Source of the DNA: CAVYGM01 sp963768025
Lineage (GTDB): Bacteria; Bacteroidota; Bacteroidia; Cytophagales; Spirosomataceae
Assembly (NCBI GenBank): GCA_963768025.1
Contig: CAVYGM010000035.1
Location: forward strand, 1-64,000
Direction: 5' to 3'
Length of the DNA stretch: 64,000 bases
This document shows positions 38,185 to 48,614 of this stretch, piece after piece (the stretch's first letter is position 1; every line of letters starts with the position of its first letter). The notes under the pieces are model-generated. The model saw nothing but the letters and a program-made list of their open reading frames with translations. It made no database searches and had not been told where the DNA came from. Made by a program: the position numbers and the translations under genes.

Positions 38185-40475
38185 TGCGCAAATTAATTCT
38201 CTTCCTTTTCCTGGTTAGTGCACAGTCGTCGCTGGCCCAAACTGCCTACTACGATGCCTTATTCTGCGCCAGTGTATTGGAAAGTGACGTAGAAGAGCTG
38301 CTCAGCCAGGGAGTATCGAAGGGTGATGCAGAAACGCTCACTACGTTCCAGAAGTTTTTGAAGAATCCATTTGATCCCAAATCCCCCCTGCCCGACTTCG
38401 AACGAACCCGGCTTATATTTCATCGTCAGAGCGCCATTGCCGATTTCGCCTCGAAAACCTCGGGAGCCTCACCCGTAATGGCGGCCGGATTGCTCGCGCC
38501 TTTGCTCAACCTTTCCAGTATGTCTGGCTCTCAAGTTGACACCGCGCTATACGGCCTCACGCTTTTCTTTGCGGATGCATTTCGGCGGGAATACCTGCAA
38601 ACCTACCTCCAGACCTTTGACCGCACCATCGGGAGCGTAGGAGAACTGGAAGTACTCTTTCCAACCAGTTATGCCAAGTTGCGGTCCTTTGACCCGGCCC
38701 GCTACAAAGACCTAGGCAATGAGTTAAAGCTGGTTTTTGACGACGACCTATCCCATGCGCTTCCTAATCTTATACACCATATTGAAAGCGCAAAAGATCC
38801 CAGTCTGTTTCCTGGCGGGAAAAACTTTCTGTTTCTCAATCAAATCACCAGTGAAAAAATAAGGAAGCTGGACGAGTTCATGTACATCAAGCTAACGGCG
38901 GATGTAGGTCAGAAACTCATAGAAGGGGTCCATCCCGGAAATATCATCAGCTACGTGGCCAATGGGTATCCGGGTGACGAGCTTCCGGCGAACCTCAAGA
39001 CGGGCGTTGCCGCTTTGAATATAATACAGGATGCCCTGCGCGATACCACCTCTGCCGGTTCCACGGGTCAGCGAGTGTGGCTGACCTCAGAAAAGCTCGG
39101 AAAGCTGAATACCAACCTGAGGAAGGCTTACTTTACAGCTATTTTGTATCGCAATAATCCGGCTGATATTACCAACTATTTCGTGCTCCCAGGTACCCCG
39201 ACCAATGAAATAAGGGACTCCTTAACTACCCGATTTACTACGTTCGATCAGCATATCAAGTCAAAAATATATCCAATAGCAGCTCTACTTAGCAAGATTG
39301 ACGACTATTCTAAGCTCAAAGGAAAAGATCTGTATACTGAACAAAATTTCTTGCCCCTGGCCGAAATGATGGGGGAGGTAATGACCACATTTTTACCTGT
39401 CACTTTGAGCCCTGGACAAAAGGCCATTTATCAGGGACTGGTCAGCAACGGCCTGAAAATCTATAACGGGGTTCGGGTTAAGAATTACGCGAACCTTCCG
39501 CTTCATATTACCAATTTGTTCAAACCAGTGGTTATCGAACTAGTCAAAAACCACGGCGATGACATCATGAAGAGTCATGTGGGTAAAGTATTAGACTCGT
39601 TTGGTACTAGCCAAGTAGACTGCAATTGCTCTGAGTTCAGAAAAGCGGTAAAAAATTCGTACAAGGGAAATTCTGTATTTGTTCGCTATTTTAAAACACA
39701 GTCTCAGAATCTTTTTACTGATTGTAATTCTACGGCTGAAACGTTGACCAGGAAGAATTTTGATGATATCAAAACCTACTTTCTGACTAGTCCCGAGGGT
39801 AGTATCAACCACCTATTTACGAGCTTTACCCAGCGCGTAGACCACCTGGCGGCCTTCACCTCCGGGGTAGTCAGTGCCAAAACCTCCGAGGATGTAAGCA
39901 CCGTTATCAAGCAATTTGCCGCCCCGGCTACCACCGCCATTGACAAGCGCCAAATGCCTTTTTCTATTACTCTGAGCGGTATGCCCGGCCTTTACCTGGG
40001 AATGAGCAGGTTTGTACCCGAACAACTCAACGAAACTTTTCCTTCGGAGCCCAATCCTTACAAATTTGTGGCGGGCCTCTCGTTGCCAGTCGGCTTTGAT
40101 TTTAGCTTTTCCCTGGCCTCGAACCAACGTGTACTACCGTCCGGCGCCACAAATAAAGCCCGAGCGCCATCCCTTGGCTTCTTCATTGGCCTCATTGATT
40201 TGGGGGCTATGCTCAATTACCGGCTCGCAACCAACTCCACCGTATTACCCGTAGAGGTACCCTTGCAAAGCATCCTTTCGCCGGGGGCTACGCTACTCTT
40301 TGGTTTTCCCAATACGCCCCTTACCCTGGGAGCAGGCTACCAGTATGGACCTCAACTTCGGAAGTTTTCGAAAAAAGATGGGAATGACTTAACTCCCTCG
40401 GCCCTCAATTCACACGTTTTTCAGCTCCGTCTGTCTTACGACATTCCTTTATTTCGCATCTACGGGCGGCACTAA
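38181..40475 (+). CDS. Exported protein of unknown function with probable C-terminal outer-membrane barrel
   Basis: A 764-residue protein with signal peptide MMRKLILFLFLVSAQSSLAQ. Residues 20-540 look mainly helical and match no family I know; a CNC motif (DCNCSEF) and a later TDCNSTAE may form a disulfide. From about residue 590, short alternating strands appear (FSITLSGMPGLYLGMSRF, AGLSLPVGFDFSFSLA, PSLGFFIGLIDLGAMLNYRL, PLTLGAGYQYGPQL) and the protein ends near an aromatic-rich strand, as expected of an outer-membrane barrel. Its start overlaps the zincin gene. It ends 259 bp before the lipoprotein that starts the cytoskeletal-motor gene run, and could belong to the same system. Confidence 0.7.
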   Translation: MMRKLILFLFLVSAQSSLAQTAYYDALFCASVLESDVEELLSQGVSKGDAETLTTFQKFLKNPFDPKSPLPDFERTRLIFHRQSAIADFASKTSGASPVMAAGLLAPLLNLSSMSGSQVDTALYGLTLFFADAFRREYLQTYLQTFDRTIGSVGELEVLFPTSYAKLRSFDPARYKDLGNELKLVFDDDLSHALPNLIHHIESAKDPSLFPGGKNFLFLNQITSEKIRKLDEFMYIKLTADVGQKLIEGVHPGNIISYVANGYPGDELPANLKTGVAALNIIQDALRDTTSAGSTGQRVWLTSEKLGKLNTNLRKAYFTAILYRNNPADITNYFVLPGTPTNEIRDSLTTRFTTFDQHIKSKIYPIAALLSKIDDYSKLKGKDLYTEQNFLPLAEMMGEVMTTFLPVTLSPGQKAIYQGLVSNGLKIYNGVRVKNYANLPLHITNLFKPVVIELVKNHGDDIMKSHVGKVLDSFGTSQVDCNCSEFRKAVKNSYKGNSVFVRYFKTQSQNLFTDCNSTAETLTRKNFDDIKTYFLTSPEGSINHLFTSFTQRVDHLAAFTSGVVSAKTSEDVSTVIKQFAAPATTAIDKRQMPFSITLSGMPGLYLGMSRFVPEQLNETFPSEPNPYKFVAGLSLPVGFDFSFSLASNQRVLPSGATNKARAPSLGFFIGLIDLGAMLNYRLATNSTVLPVEVPLQSILSPGATLLFGFPNTPLTLGAGYQYGPQLRKFSKKDGNDLTPSALNSHVFQLRLSYDIPLFRIYGRH

Positions 40476-40734
40476 TCCTGTTGGGATCAGGCAAAACAAT
40501 CAAATGGTACAATCTGGGTGATCAGGGGTACCAGGGAGCCTACAGGCCCAGCTGGCAATCAGGCCACTGGGTAAATCGGCCATTCCAGCCGCCATAAAAT
40601 TCTTAGGTAAAACAGCACAGGAGAAAAATATCCGTATCCTTCCCTACGTTTGAAGTAAACGGCCCACAAAATCTGGGTGCAGAATAAATAAATCTTACCA
40701 AAGCCACTCTGGAACCTTATATTAGGGGCTAAAA

Positions 40735-42231
40735 TTGAAGCACATGAAATGTAAAGCGCTGGCACTCTTCCTTTGTACTCTACTGTGCCTGTATTCCTGC
40801 ACCTCAGAATTTGAAAAAACCAACGAGCAAGCCCTGCAATTTGCATCCAACGACAAGCGAATTGACCAGAAAGAATACGAAACGCTGATCGAACAAATCA
40901 AGAGTTCGGAGGAGAGGGGCTTCAAGATGCTCAAAATGGAAAACGGTGAGGTTGACCATGAAAAGGTCTCTGCCTACCTGGTTAAGTACTTTGCCGCCAA
41001 GGGTGTTACTCTGTCTCCCTCGGATATCTGGCAGCCGGGTACGCAGGCTTCGGGCGGATCGGGCTATACCATCAATGTGTTCCTGGAAAATTCGGCGAGT
41101 ATGGATGGCTACGTACATACCAGCTCGACGGCCTTCAAAGCCACTATCCTCGACTTGCTGACAAACCTTAAAAACTTTGCCGCTACCGATACCCTCAACC
41201 TCAATTACATCAACTCGACGGCTATTCCGGTAAAAATGGCGGCTTCCAAGGAAGACATCACCGATTTTTACCAAAACCTCACGACTGCCAATTTCCGTAG
41301 TCAGGGAGGTAAGCGGGGTAGTTCGGACATCGGACAGATGCTGAGCCAAATCCTCAGTCAGTCGGAGGCGGGCAACCTGTCGGTTCTGGTATCCGACTAT
41401 GTGTTCTCGCCCGGTGGCAAAAACGCCGCCACCTACCTGGCGGGGCAACGCTCTCAGATCCGGAGTGAGTTCCTGGCCGCCAAAAGGCAAAATCCCGACC
41501 TGTCGGTGGCTATCCTGCAAGGCATGGCTAATTTCCAGGGTACCTACTACGACCGCAACGACCAGGAACACAAAAACCTGGACGTGGAGCGCCCCTATTA
41601 TGTGTGGTTGATCGGCTCTGCCGCCCAGATCAAAAGCATCATGGACTCCAAGATTCTGGAACAAACCCGCAATGGCTATACGAATAAATTGGTGATTCAG
41701 CCGGCCAGTGAGGCCGAGCAGCCCAATTTCAAAATCCAGTACCGGCCCCGGATTGGTGAATTCGACGGCAAAGCATTGGCTCAGGGAATCATCGCCGACG
41801 CCCAGGCCTCCCGCGACGATCGTACCAAGGGAGTCTTTGAATTCAACGTGGCGGTTGATTTTTCCAATAGCCGTCAGGATGCGAGCTATTTCCTGGATAG
41901 CACCAACTACCGGCTGAGTAACCCGGCATACAGCCTAAAAATTAACCCGATCACCGACCGAACGGATGTTTCGCTAAAAGGCTTCACCCATTTGCTGACC
42001 CTTCGAACCAAGGCGTTGAAGGAAGAACCGTTAAAAATAGAAGTAGCCGGCAAAGTCCCCGGCTGGGTATACGAAGCCACTTCGGAGGATGATACTCGAA
42101 TAGAAGCCGACGCCGACGAAGCCACCAAAACCTTCGGGTTTAGTTACCTGGTGGAAGGCGTGGCGGATGCCTTTTACCCAAGAGCCCAACCCAATACCCT
42201 ATACGCAATCCCCATAACCATAAAAAGATAA
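40735..42231 (+). CDS. Lipoprotein with degenerate VWA-like motif, first gene of the motor cluster
   Basis: A 498-residue protein. Signal peptide and lipobox LYSC put the lipidated Cys at 22 (residues before: LALFLCTLLC). A helical region (about 25-100) precedes a Rossmann-like domain starting YTINVFLENSASMDGYVHTS. This is where a von Willebrand A domain has DxSxS; here it reads E118-x-S120-x-S122. VLVSDYVFSPGG about 85 residues later is at the expected position of a following strand. C-terminal beta-rich part unrecognised. It starts the run of genes that continues to 51.4 kb, with a six-base gap to the next gene. Likely an envelope-anchored sensor or scaffold; metal binding is unsure because the leading Asp is replaced. 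Confidence 0.7.
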   Translation: MKHMKCKALALFLCTLLCLYSCTSEFEKTNEQALQFASNDKRIDQKEYETLIEQIKSSEERGFKMLKMENGEVDHEKVSAYLVKYFAAKGVTLSPSDIWQPGTQASGGSGYTINVFLENSASMDGYVHTSSTAFKATILDLLTNLKNFAATDTLNLNYINSTAIPVKMAASKEDITDFYQNLTTANFRSQGGKRGSSDIGQMLSQILSQSEAGNLSVLVSDYVFSPGGKNAATYLAGQRSQIRSEFLAAKRQNPDLSVAILQGMANFQGTYYDRNDQEHKNLDVERPYYVWLIGSAAQIKSIMDSKILEQTRNGYTNKLVIQPASEAEQPNFKIQYRPRIGEFDGKALAQGIIADAQASRDDRTKGVFEFNVAVDFSNSRQDASYFLDSTNYRLSNPAYSLKINPITDRTDVSLKGFTHLLTLRTKALKEEPLKIEVAGKVPGWVYEATSEDDTRIEADADEATKTFGFSYLVEGVADAFYPRAQPNTLYAIPITIKR

Positions 42232-42236
42232 GTACC

Positions 42237-42698
42237 ATGCAAGAATTTTTTGCCACCATATACGAATGGTTCGGTATGATCCCGTTCTATTCCAAGGATA
42301 TGGGCGACCACCTCCGGGGTTTCGACGTTACCTGTACCGACTACATCGCCACGCCCTGGTACGTATACATAGGGTGGATCATGCTCGTGCTGACCGCCCT
42401 GACGTTTGCTTTGCAATACTACCTGGTGGACAGTTCCCGCTACAATAAGGCCCGGCATTGGTGGTTTTTTGCGCTCGGCCTGGTGCTGCTCAATTTTTTC
42501 ATTGCCTTTGGTATTCCCTACAATTCCTTACAGGCCGGCGAGTACTGCAACCAGCTGAACCTGACCGTATCGGACTGCGTCGGTTTTGGGTTTTCCAATA
42601 CCCTGTGGAGTCTGATCTTTTTTGGTATTATCAGTACCATCCCGATCTTCCGGTCACGTAGTACCAACTGTCGGCACACCACGTTCTGGAAGCCGTAG
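42237..42698 (+). CDS. Small multi-pass membrane protein of the motor cluster
   Basis: 153 residues with three clear membrane segments: WYVYIGWIMLVLTALTFAL, HWWFFALGLVLLNFFIAFGI and SNTLWSLIFFGIISTIPIF. A Cys pair (YCNQLNLTVSDC) lies in the loop between the last two and may be oxidised outside the cytoplasm. The C-terminus STNCRHTTFWKP is polar. I recognise no family. It starts five bases after the lipoprotein stop and so is in the same operon. It may be the membrane adaptor linking the lipoprotein to the cytoplasmic GTPase. Confidence 0.7.
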   Translation: MQEFFATIYEWFGMIPFYSKDMGDHLRGFDVTCTDYIATPWYVYIGWIMLVLTALTFALQYYLVDSSRYNKARHWWFFALGLVLLNFFIAFGIPYNSLQAGEYCNQLNLTVSDCVGFGFSNTLWSLIFFGIISTIPIFRSRSTNCRHTTFWKP

Positions 42699-42826
42699 GT
42701 TGATTTGGGTAGAGTGAATGGTAAGCTCGATAAAGCCTTGCCCAATACTTTCTTTATCAAATACGTACAAAAAGCTAATGGCAGGCGAGATTCTGCTCAT
42801 AGCTATCAGCTATTTACCTAAAATTC

Positions 42827-44341
42827 ATGGCACGTTTATTCATATTTGCAATAGGGGGCACCGGTTCCAGGGTTCTCAAATCCCTGACCATGCTGCTGGC
42901 CGCGGGTGTAAAACCCGATTCGAAAACTGATTTCGAGATTGTTCCCATCATCATAGACCCCCACAAGTCCAACGAGGACCTGAAACGCACCGCCCGGATG
43001 CTGGGCAACTACCAGACCATCGCGGATCAGGCGGGCACGGATAGTGGATTTTTCAGCACCCGCATCACCACGCTCGACAAACTGGTGACGTCCCAAAACC
43101 GCCTTTCGGGTAGTTTTACGTTCAATTTGCAGCAGGTGGCCAATACCCAGTTCAAGGACTACATTGACTACGCCCAGCTGAGCGATCCGAGCCGGGCTTT
43201 GGCCGATATTCTGTTTTCGGGAAAATCCGTCAATAAGCGGGACGAGGAGGTAAACCTGCTCGACGTGGAGATGGACATCGGTTTTGTGGGCAACCCCAAC
43301 ATCGGCAGTGTGGTTCTGAATCAGTTCAAAGATTCGGAAGAATTTAAGGAAGTAGCCTCCAACTTCAACGCCGACGACCGGATTTTCATCATCAGCTCCA
43401 TTTTTGGGGGTACGGGTGCGGCGGGTTTTCCCACCATCCTGAAAAATATTCGGGATGCCATGAACAACCGCAACATTGATGGCAAGGGATTTCTACAAAA
43501 TGCCAAGATCGGGGCCATTACGGTACTTCCCTATTTCAACATCGAAAAGGACGCCAACAGCCCCATTCAAAAATCGGATTTCATCGCCAAAACCAAGGCC
43601 GCCCTTAGCTACTACAAAGACAACGTCACCGGCAATAATTCGGTGAACGCCCTGTACTATATCACGGACGATTACAGTGGCAAACCTTACAAGAACGACG
43701 CGGGCAACGAAGGACAAAAGAACGATGCGCACTTTATAGAGTTGGCGTCGGCTCTGGCTATTCTTGATTTCCTCAAAACGTCAGACAGTGAACTACAATC
43801 CGCCGGAGGGAAGGCTCTGAGTCCAATCTACAAGGAGTTTGGTATGAAAAATGACTCGGCAGAGTATAAGTTTTCCGACTTCGAGGACTACACGGAGGAG
43901 GTCATCAGCTTGCGACTGGCCCAACTGGCCCTGCTCCGGAAGTATCTCAACGAGCAGCTTTCCGATTCTATCGAAAAACAAGCCTGGACGAACGACGAAC
44001 CGACCATTCACCGGAGCTTTTTGACAAATTCATTTTACCGGACCAACCTCACTGAGTTCCTGGATTCCTACGGCGATTGGCTTAAAGAGATGTCGGGTAA
44101 CCGCCGGGGGTTCGCTCCCTTTAATCTTACCTCTACGATAGACTCCCTGGTCGTGGACAAAAGTGTAAAATCGGGCTGGTTGGACAAGAAGGTAGACTAT
44201 TCGTTTTACGACGGCGAATTGAGCAAAAAATCGAAAGGAAAAAGCTTCCCTTCGGCAGAAAAAAAACTGATCAAACTTTTTTTTGAAACGACCGAAGAAA
44301 TCCTGATCACCAAATTCGGCTTTAAAAAGATAAAATCATGA
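42827..44341 (+). CDS. Tubulin/FtsZ-like GTPase-domain protein
   Basis: A 504-residue cytoplasmic protein without membrane segments. The N-terminal LFIFAIGGTGSRVLKSLTML (GGTGS at 10-14) is a nucleotide-binding loop at the start of a Rossmann strand. A second Gly-rich motif, IISSIFGGTGAAGFPTILKN (GGTGAAG at 194-200), occupies the place of the tubulin/FtsZ signature GGGTGTG. This arrangement fits the 'tubulin-like' family (PF13809-type) of bacterial proteins. The C-terminal half is helical. The stop overlaps the ATPase start (ATGA at 44338-44341), so the two nucleotide-binding proteins are co-translated. Whether it polymerises is unknown. Confidence 0.8.
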   Translation: MARLFIFAIGGTGSRVLKSLTMLLAAGVKPDSKTDFEIVPIIIDPHKSNEDLKRTARMLGNYQTIADQAGTDSGFFSTRITTLDKLVTSQNRLSGSFTFNLQQVANTQFKDYIDYAQLSDPSRALADILFSGKSVNKRDEEVNLLDVEMDIGFVGNPNIGSVVLNQFKDSEEFKEVASNFNADDRIFIISSIFGGTGAAGFPTILKNIRDAMNNRNIDGKGFLQNAKIGAITVLPYFNIEKDANSPIQKSDFIAKTKAALSYYKDNVTGNNSVNALYYITDDYSGKPYKNDAGNEGQKNDAHFIELASALAILDFLKTSDSELQSAGGKALSPIYKEFGMKNDSAEYKFSDFEDYTEEVISLRLAQLALLRKYLNEQLSDSIEKQAWTNDEPTIHRSFLTNSFYRTNLTEFLDSYGDWLKEMSGNRRGFAPFNLTSTIDSLVVDKSVKSGWLDKKVDYSFYDGELSKKSKGKSFPSAEKKLIKLFFETTEEILITKFGFKKIKS

Positions 44342-47300
44342 GTAAAGTATTCGGCTATACCAAACGTGACGGGAAAGACTGGTTCGCCTCTGACGCCTAC
44401 TCCGATAAAGAAATCGAATCCATCAAGGATCCCGAAGGCGGCACCGGCGATTCGATTTCGCCCGCTATACCCAGTCCGTTTGCGCGGATTGACCTGGTAA
44501 AAACGGCCTTTCGGAATATTTACAAAACGCCCGAGCTAACCGCCTACACCAAAGACGGAAATGTGCTGGCGGGAAAGATGGACGAAAAGCTGGTATCCGA
44601 CTGCCTGGATCTGGCCGAGATGCTTTTCAACAGCGACAGCCTGCGCGAGAATATGCGCATTATCGTGTGGGATAAAGCCACCGAAATCGCCCGCATGAAA
44701 AGTTCGTCCGATGCCCACCGTCGGCTGGCGGAAACCCTGGAACTGTACCTGCAGCAGGACAAGGAATCGTACAATTTTGATCTGTTGAACCGGCTGTATC
44801 TCATCGAGTTCAACCACAAGATTATCGGGTGTACCTCTCCCGCTACGCTGTTTTTCCCTACGGCAAACGACCTCCGTCACGCCCAGATAAAACTGACCAA
44901 AAACGACGTACTCTTCGATCATCATTACGTGCCGCTTTACGCCGGGAGCCGGATTTTCAGAAGTACATCTACCATCTGTTTCGGGCCAATCCAACGCTGA
45001 CCGGCAAACTGAAAGTGGTAAGTGAGTACCTGGCGAAGAATCTGATTCTTCTGGATCGAAAAAATCACGCGCTGTACGAGGAAATAACAGAATTCAACCC
45101 GGCGGATTTTGCAATCAACTATTCAGAGCTGAATACGGGTACCGTGGGCGATGCGATTGAGGTGATTGGAGTACCCTTGCGCAAACGCAAAAAAGAAGAT
45201 ATCCTGGGCTCGATCGGGGAAAGCGAATTCCGGATTCAGTGCCTCCAAAAACCTGGAAGGGATGACCCCCCTGGTGCTTCAGAACAATTTTAACAAACGC
45301 CTGCGCTACGTCAACGACTTCTGGGATCATACTATCGAGGTACCTTACAACGATTCGAAGAGCCTGATTTAGGAAAAACGGAGTTTGCCCGGTGCCCGCA
45401 TTCAGTATCCCTACCTGACGGTCAGTGATTTTCTGGAACCGTACCTCATCCGGCTGGTGTACCCGATCAACAAAGACAAGTTTTTTGATGGCAATGTAAA
45501 CACCGAAGTAGGCGACGATTCCAAGGGCTTTTTACTCCCCCTCAAAAAACGGTTTTTCGACTACTTTACCCCGAATGACCTGCTCGCGGCTTCGCCGGGC
45601 AAACCCACCATTGAAATGATGCAGGGCGTGGCGGGATCGTGAAGGTGACGCTGCGCATTCCGATTATGCAGGAGGGCGAGTACATCGCCTTTGAGCGGAC
45701 CTACTACCAGTCGCTGGAACACCAGATTATCGAAGCCCGACGAAACCGCCAACAAAGGCGTAGTGGTGGAGCAGCAGGTAGGTCTGACCTTATTCCCGTT
45801 TGTTAAAACCAACATTCCCGATCTGGCCTCGCCGTACCGGGTGCAGGTCATCGACCGGAACGTGGCGGGGGTGTTCAAGAATTCGGAATACGTGCTGCAA
45901 TTTTTCAGTCAGCGCGCCAACGTACCCATCAAGGTTATCAACGAAGAAACGGCCAATTCGGGCAAGCCGCGCAAGCGAACCCGCAAGCAGACTGCGGACG
46001 CCACCACGCAGTACTACGTGCTGAACGAGGAGTTTGACTACATCTACGTCAAAGACACCGGGCAGGTGGACATGGGTGGGGTGATGATCCCCAAATGGCC
46101 GCACTATCCGAAGGGCAATACCGCTTTCACGTTCGCGCTGGACTTTGGCACCACCAATACCCACATCGAATACAAAACGGGGGCGTCGGCTCCCAAAGCC
46201 TTCGACATTACGGTGGAGGATATGCAAATCGCCACGCTCTTCGACTCCGGCCAAGCACGAGCGAGGACTTCGGCGGTTCCGGGGCCATCGCCATCCGCGA
46301 GTTTGTGGACTACGAATTCCTGCCCGAGCAGCTTGGCGGCACCAATCGATTCAAGTTCCCGACCCGGACGGTTTCGGGCGAAGGCAAGGATCTGGATCTG
46401 AACAAGGAAACCAATAGCCTGGCTGATTTCAATATTCCGTTTACCTACGAGAAGACGCACGACGGGGTCAACGAAATAAAGTCCAACCTCAAATGGGCGA
46501 AGGTCGAACCCGGCAACACCAAGCGTATCCGGGCCTACTTCGAGACGCTGCTCCTGCTGATGCGCAACAAGGTTCTGCGCAACGGGGGCAACCTCAGCGA
46601 AACGCGGTTGATGTGGTTTTATCCCAGCAGCATGACCAACAACCGGAAGGATAGCCTGGAAGGCCTGGTCAATGATTTGTTCCAGAAATATTTCAAACCG
46701 GACCAATACGCCCATCGGGATCAGCGAGTCACTCGCGCCGTTTTATTATTACAAAAACACCGGGCAACTGCCCGGTGGTACCTACTCGCCCGTGGTGTCC
46801 ATCGACATTGGCGGCGGTACTACCGACGTGGTGGTTTTCAAATCCAGTCGACCGATTTTGCTGTCTTCGTTCAAGTTTGCCGCGAATGCGATTTTCGGGG
46901 ATGGTTTTTACGAATACGGAGCTACGTCCAATGGGCTTGATTCGAAGTATTTCGAGGCATTACGAAACTCTGCTGAGCGCCAACAAGCAGTATGATCTGA
47001 TGAAGGTGCTGAATTCGATCAAGGATAAAAACAAATCAGAAGACATCATCGCCTTCCTGTTCTCGCTCGAAAACAATTACCGGATTCGGGATGCCAACCT
47101 GTTTTCTTTCAATGCCTTACTAGCGGAAGACAAGGATTACAAGATCATTTTCCTGTATTTCTATTCGGCCATTATATACCACGTGGCGCAGTTGATGAAA
47201 ACCAAACTGCCCGATACTGAATTGCCAAAAAACATTGTGTTCAGTGGTACCGGCTCCAAAATCCTTCAAATACTGACCCGAAATAATCGGACCTTGTCGG

Positions 47301-47824
47301 AGCTTTCCGAGCTTATTTTTGAGGCGGTGTTTGAAAAAGATTTTGGCAGCGATAGCCTGGTGATCAGGGCCGAGAAAGAAATCCCAAAGGAGCTGACCTG
47401 CAAAGGAGGCCTGATGACCGATCCCGAGGATCTGGATATTAACATCAAGAAAATCAAGTCGGTGCTGACCTGTCTGAAGGATGAGTCCATTACGCAACTC
47501 CGCTACGCCGATCTGACTAATGACGTGCAAAAGGAAATCACGGATTACGTGGCTGACTTCAACGCGCTGTTTCTTGAACTCAACAAAAAAATGAGCTTCT
47601 CGGATAATTTTGGCGTATCCTACAACGCCCTGGAAATTTTCAGGAACGAGGCCAATCGCCACCTTCGGGACTACCTGGCCGAGGGTCTGGACTATACCAA
47701 AAAAATGGACGAGGTACGCTCAGACGAAAAAGAGGTGGAGGAAACGTTGTTTTTCTATCCCATCATCGGGGCAATAAATAATATGTCGAAACAATTGGCC
47801 GATCTGACCCCAGTAAATAACTGA
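44338..47824 (+). CDS. Large actin/Hsp70-fold (ASKHA) ATPase, frameshifted
   Basis: A reconstructed protein of about 1,160 residues. The N-terminal 600 residues are unrecognised. The ATPase core has phosphate-1 LDFGTTNTHIEYKTG (46138-46180), phosphate-2 VVSIDIGGGTTDVVVFKSS (about 46795-46850) and adenosine motif NIVFSGTGSKILQIL (about 47232-47276), the order seen in actin, Hsp70 and SrfB-like proteins. Seven frame changes are needed, near 44945, 45240, 45640, 45731, 46250, 46710 and 46950. A TAG in frame sits at 45370-45372. The first six shifts alternate in direction, and coding quality is good between them. The start overlaps the tubulin-like gene; the next gene starts four bases after the stop. 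Either sequencing indels or very recent inactivation. Confidence 0.75.
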
Positions 47825-47828
47825 GCGC

Positions 47829-48614
47829 ATGAGAACTAAAATCTGGCTGTTGCTTTTTCTCTTTGCTTTGGGCCAAGGGGTAGAGGCTCAGCCGGAAGTT
47901 CCAAAAAACTCGGGTTGGTTTGATTTCATTACCTCCGAAATCAATCTAACTTCTATCCTGATTTCCTGCCTGTTGCTGTTCATCGTGTACAGGTTTTGGG
48001 GGTTCTGGAAATCAAAATCAAGTAAGTACAAATACAATTATTTAAACCCTGGTTCTGAAATGGCCACATTCGGTAACTCAAATACTAGTGAAGTTGATCG
48101 CTTACGAAACAGAATCAACCAGTTGGAAGGTAGAGTTTCGCAACTCGAAGAGGAGATGAAAAAATTGGCTGTTAAAGTAGATAGCTCCAAAATTCCAATG
48201 GAAGTGATCGTGACCGGCGGAATGGAACCAGTCATGAAACCACGGGAGCAAAACCAGCGCGTCGAGAGACAACCGGATCAGCAACCCATTAGTCCTGCCT
48301 TTTTTCTGTCTACCCCCAATTCGGACGGAAGCTTTAATAATAGTTCGGCTAATCCCACCTACAAGGAGGGGGCATCCATTTATAAGTTTCTAAATACCAA
48401 GGGGAGTAGGGCCAAATTCTGGATAGATGAGCGCGATGCCTCGGTAAAACTGGCGTTGGCTTATCCTGACAAAAACATTGACCCCGTGTGCGACGCCCTG
48501 AATGCCTTTGATCCCCGAGCCCGGAAAATTTTCACCCAGGAACCCGGTGAAGCCGAACTAATGGATGATAAATGGATGGTCCTTACCAAAGCCCGGATTC
48601 GCTATGAAGGTTGA
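47829..48614 (+). CDS. Membrane-anchored coiled-coil protein of the motor cluster
   Basis: 261 residues. The N-terminus is a signal-like hydrophobic stretch (IWLLLFLFALGQGVEAQ), followed by a membrane segment at about 39-58 (LTSILISCLLLFIVYRFWGF). A coiled-coil follows (about 88-118, VDRLRNRINQLEGRVSQLEE), then a Gln/Pro-rich linker and a compact C-terminal domain (EGASIYKFLNTKGSRAKFWI to the end) that I do not recognise. If the first segment is cleaved, the coiled-coil and C-terminal domain lie in the cytoplasm, able to contact the two nucleotide-binding proteins. The MotA-like gene begins inside its last codons. Confidence 0.7.
   Translation: MRTKIWLLLFLFALGQGVEAQPEVPKNSGWFDFITSEINLTSILISCLLLFIVYRFWGFWKSKSSKYKYNYLNPGSEMATFGNSNTSEVDRLRNRINQLEGRVSQLEEEMKKLAVKVDSSKIPMEVIVTGGMEPVMKPREQNQRVERQPDQQPISPAFFLSTPNSDGSFNNSSANPTYKEGASIYKFLNTKGSRAKFWIDERDASVKLALAYPDKNIDPVCDALNAFDPRARKIFTQEPGEAELMDDKWMVLTKARIRYEG

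Noticed and set aside
44338..47824. Programmed frameshifting in the ASKHA gene
   Set aside because: Too many sites, in both directions, without slippery heptamers or structures that I could identify; indel error or recent loss is simpler.
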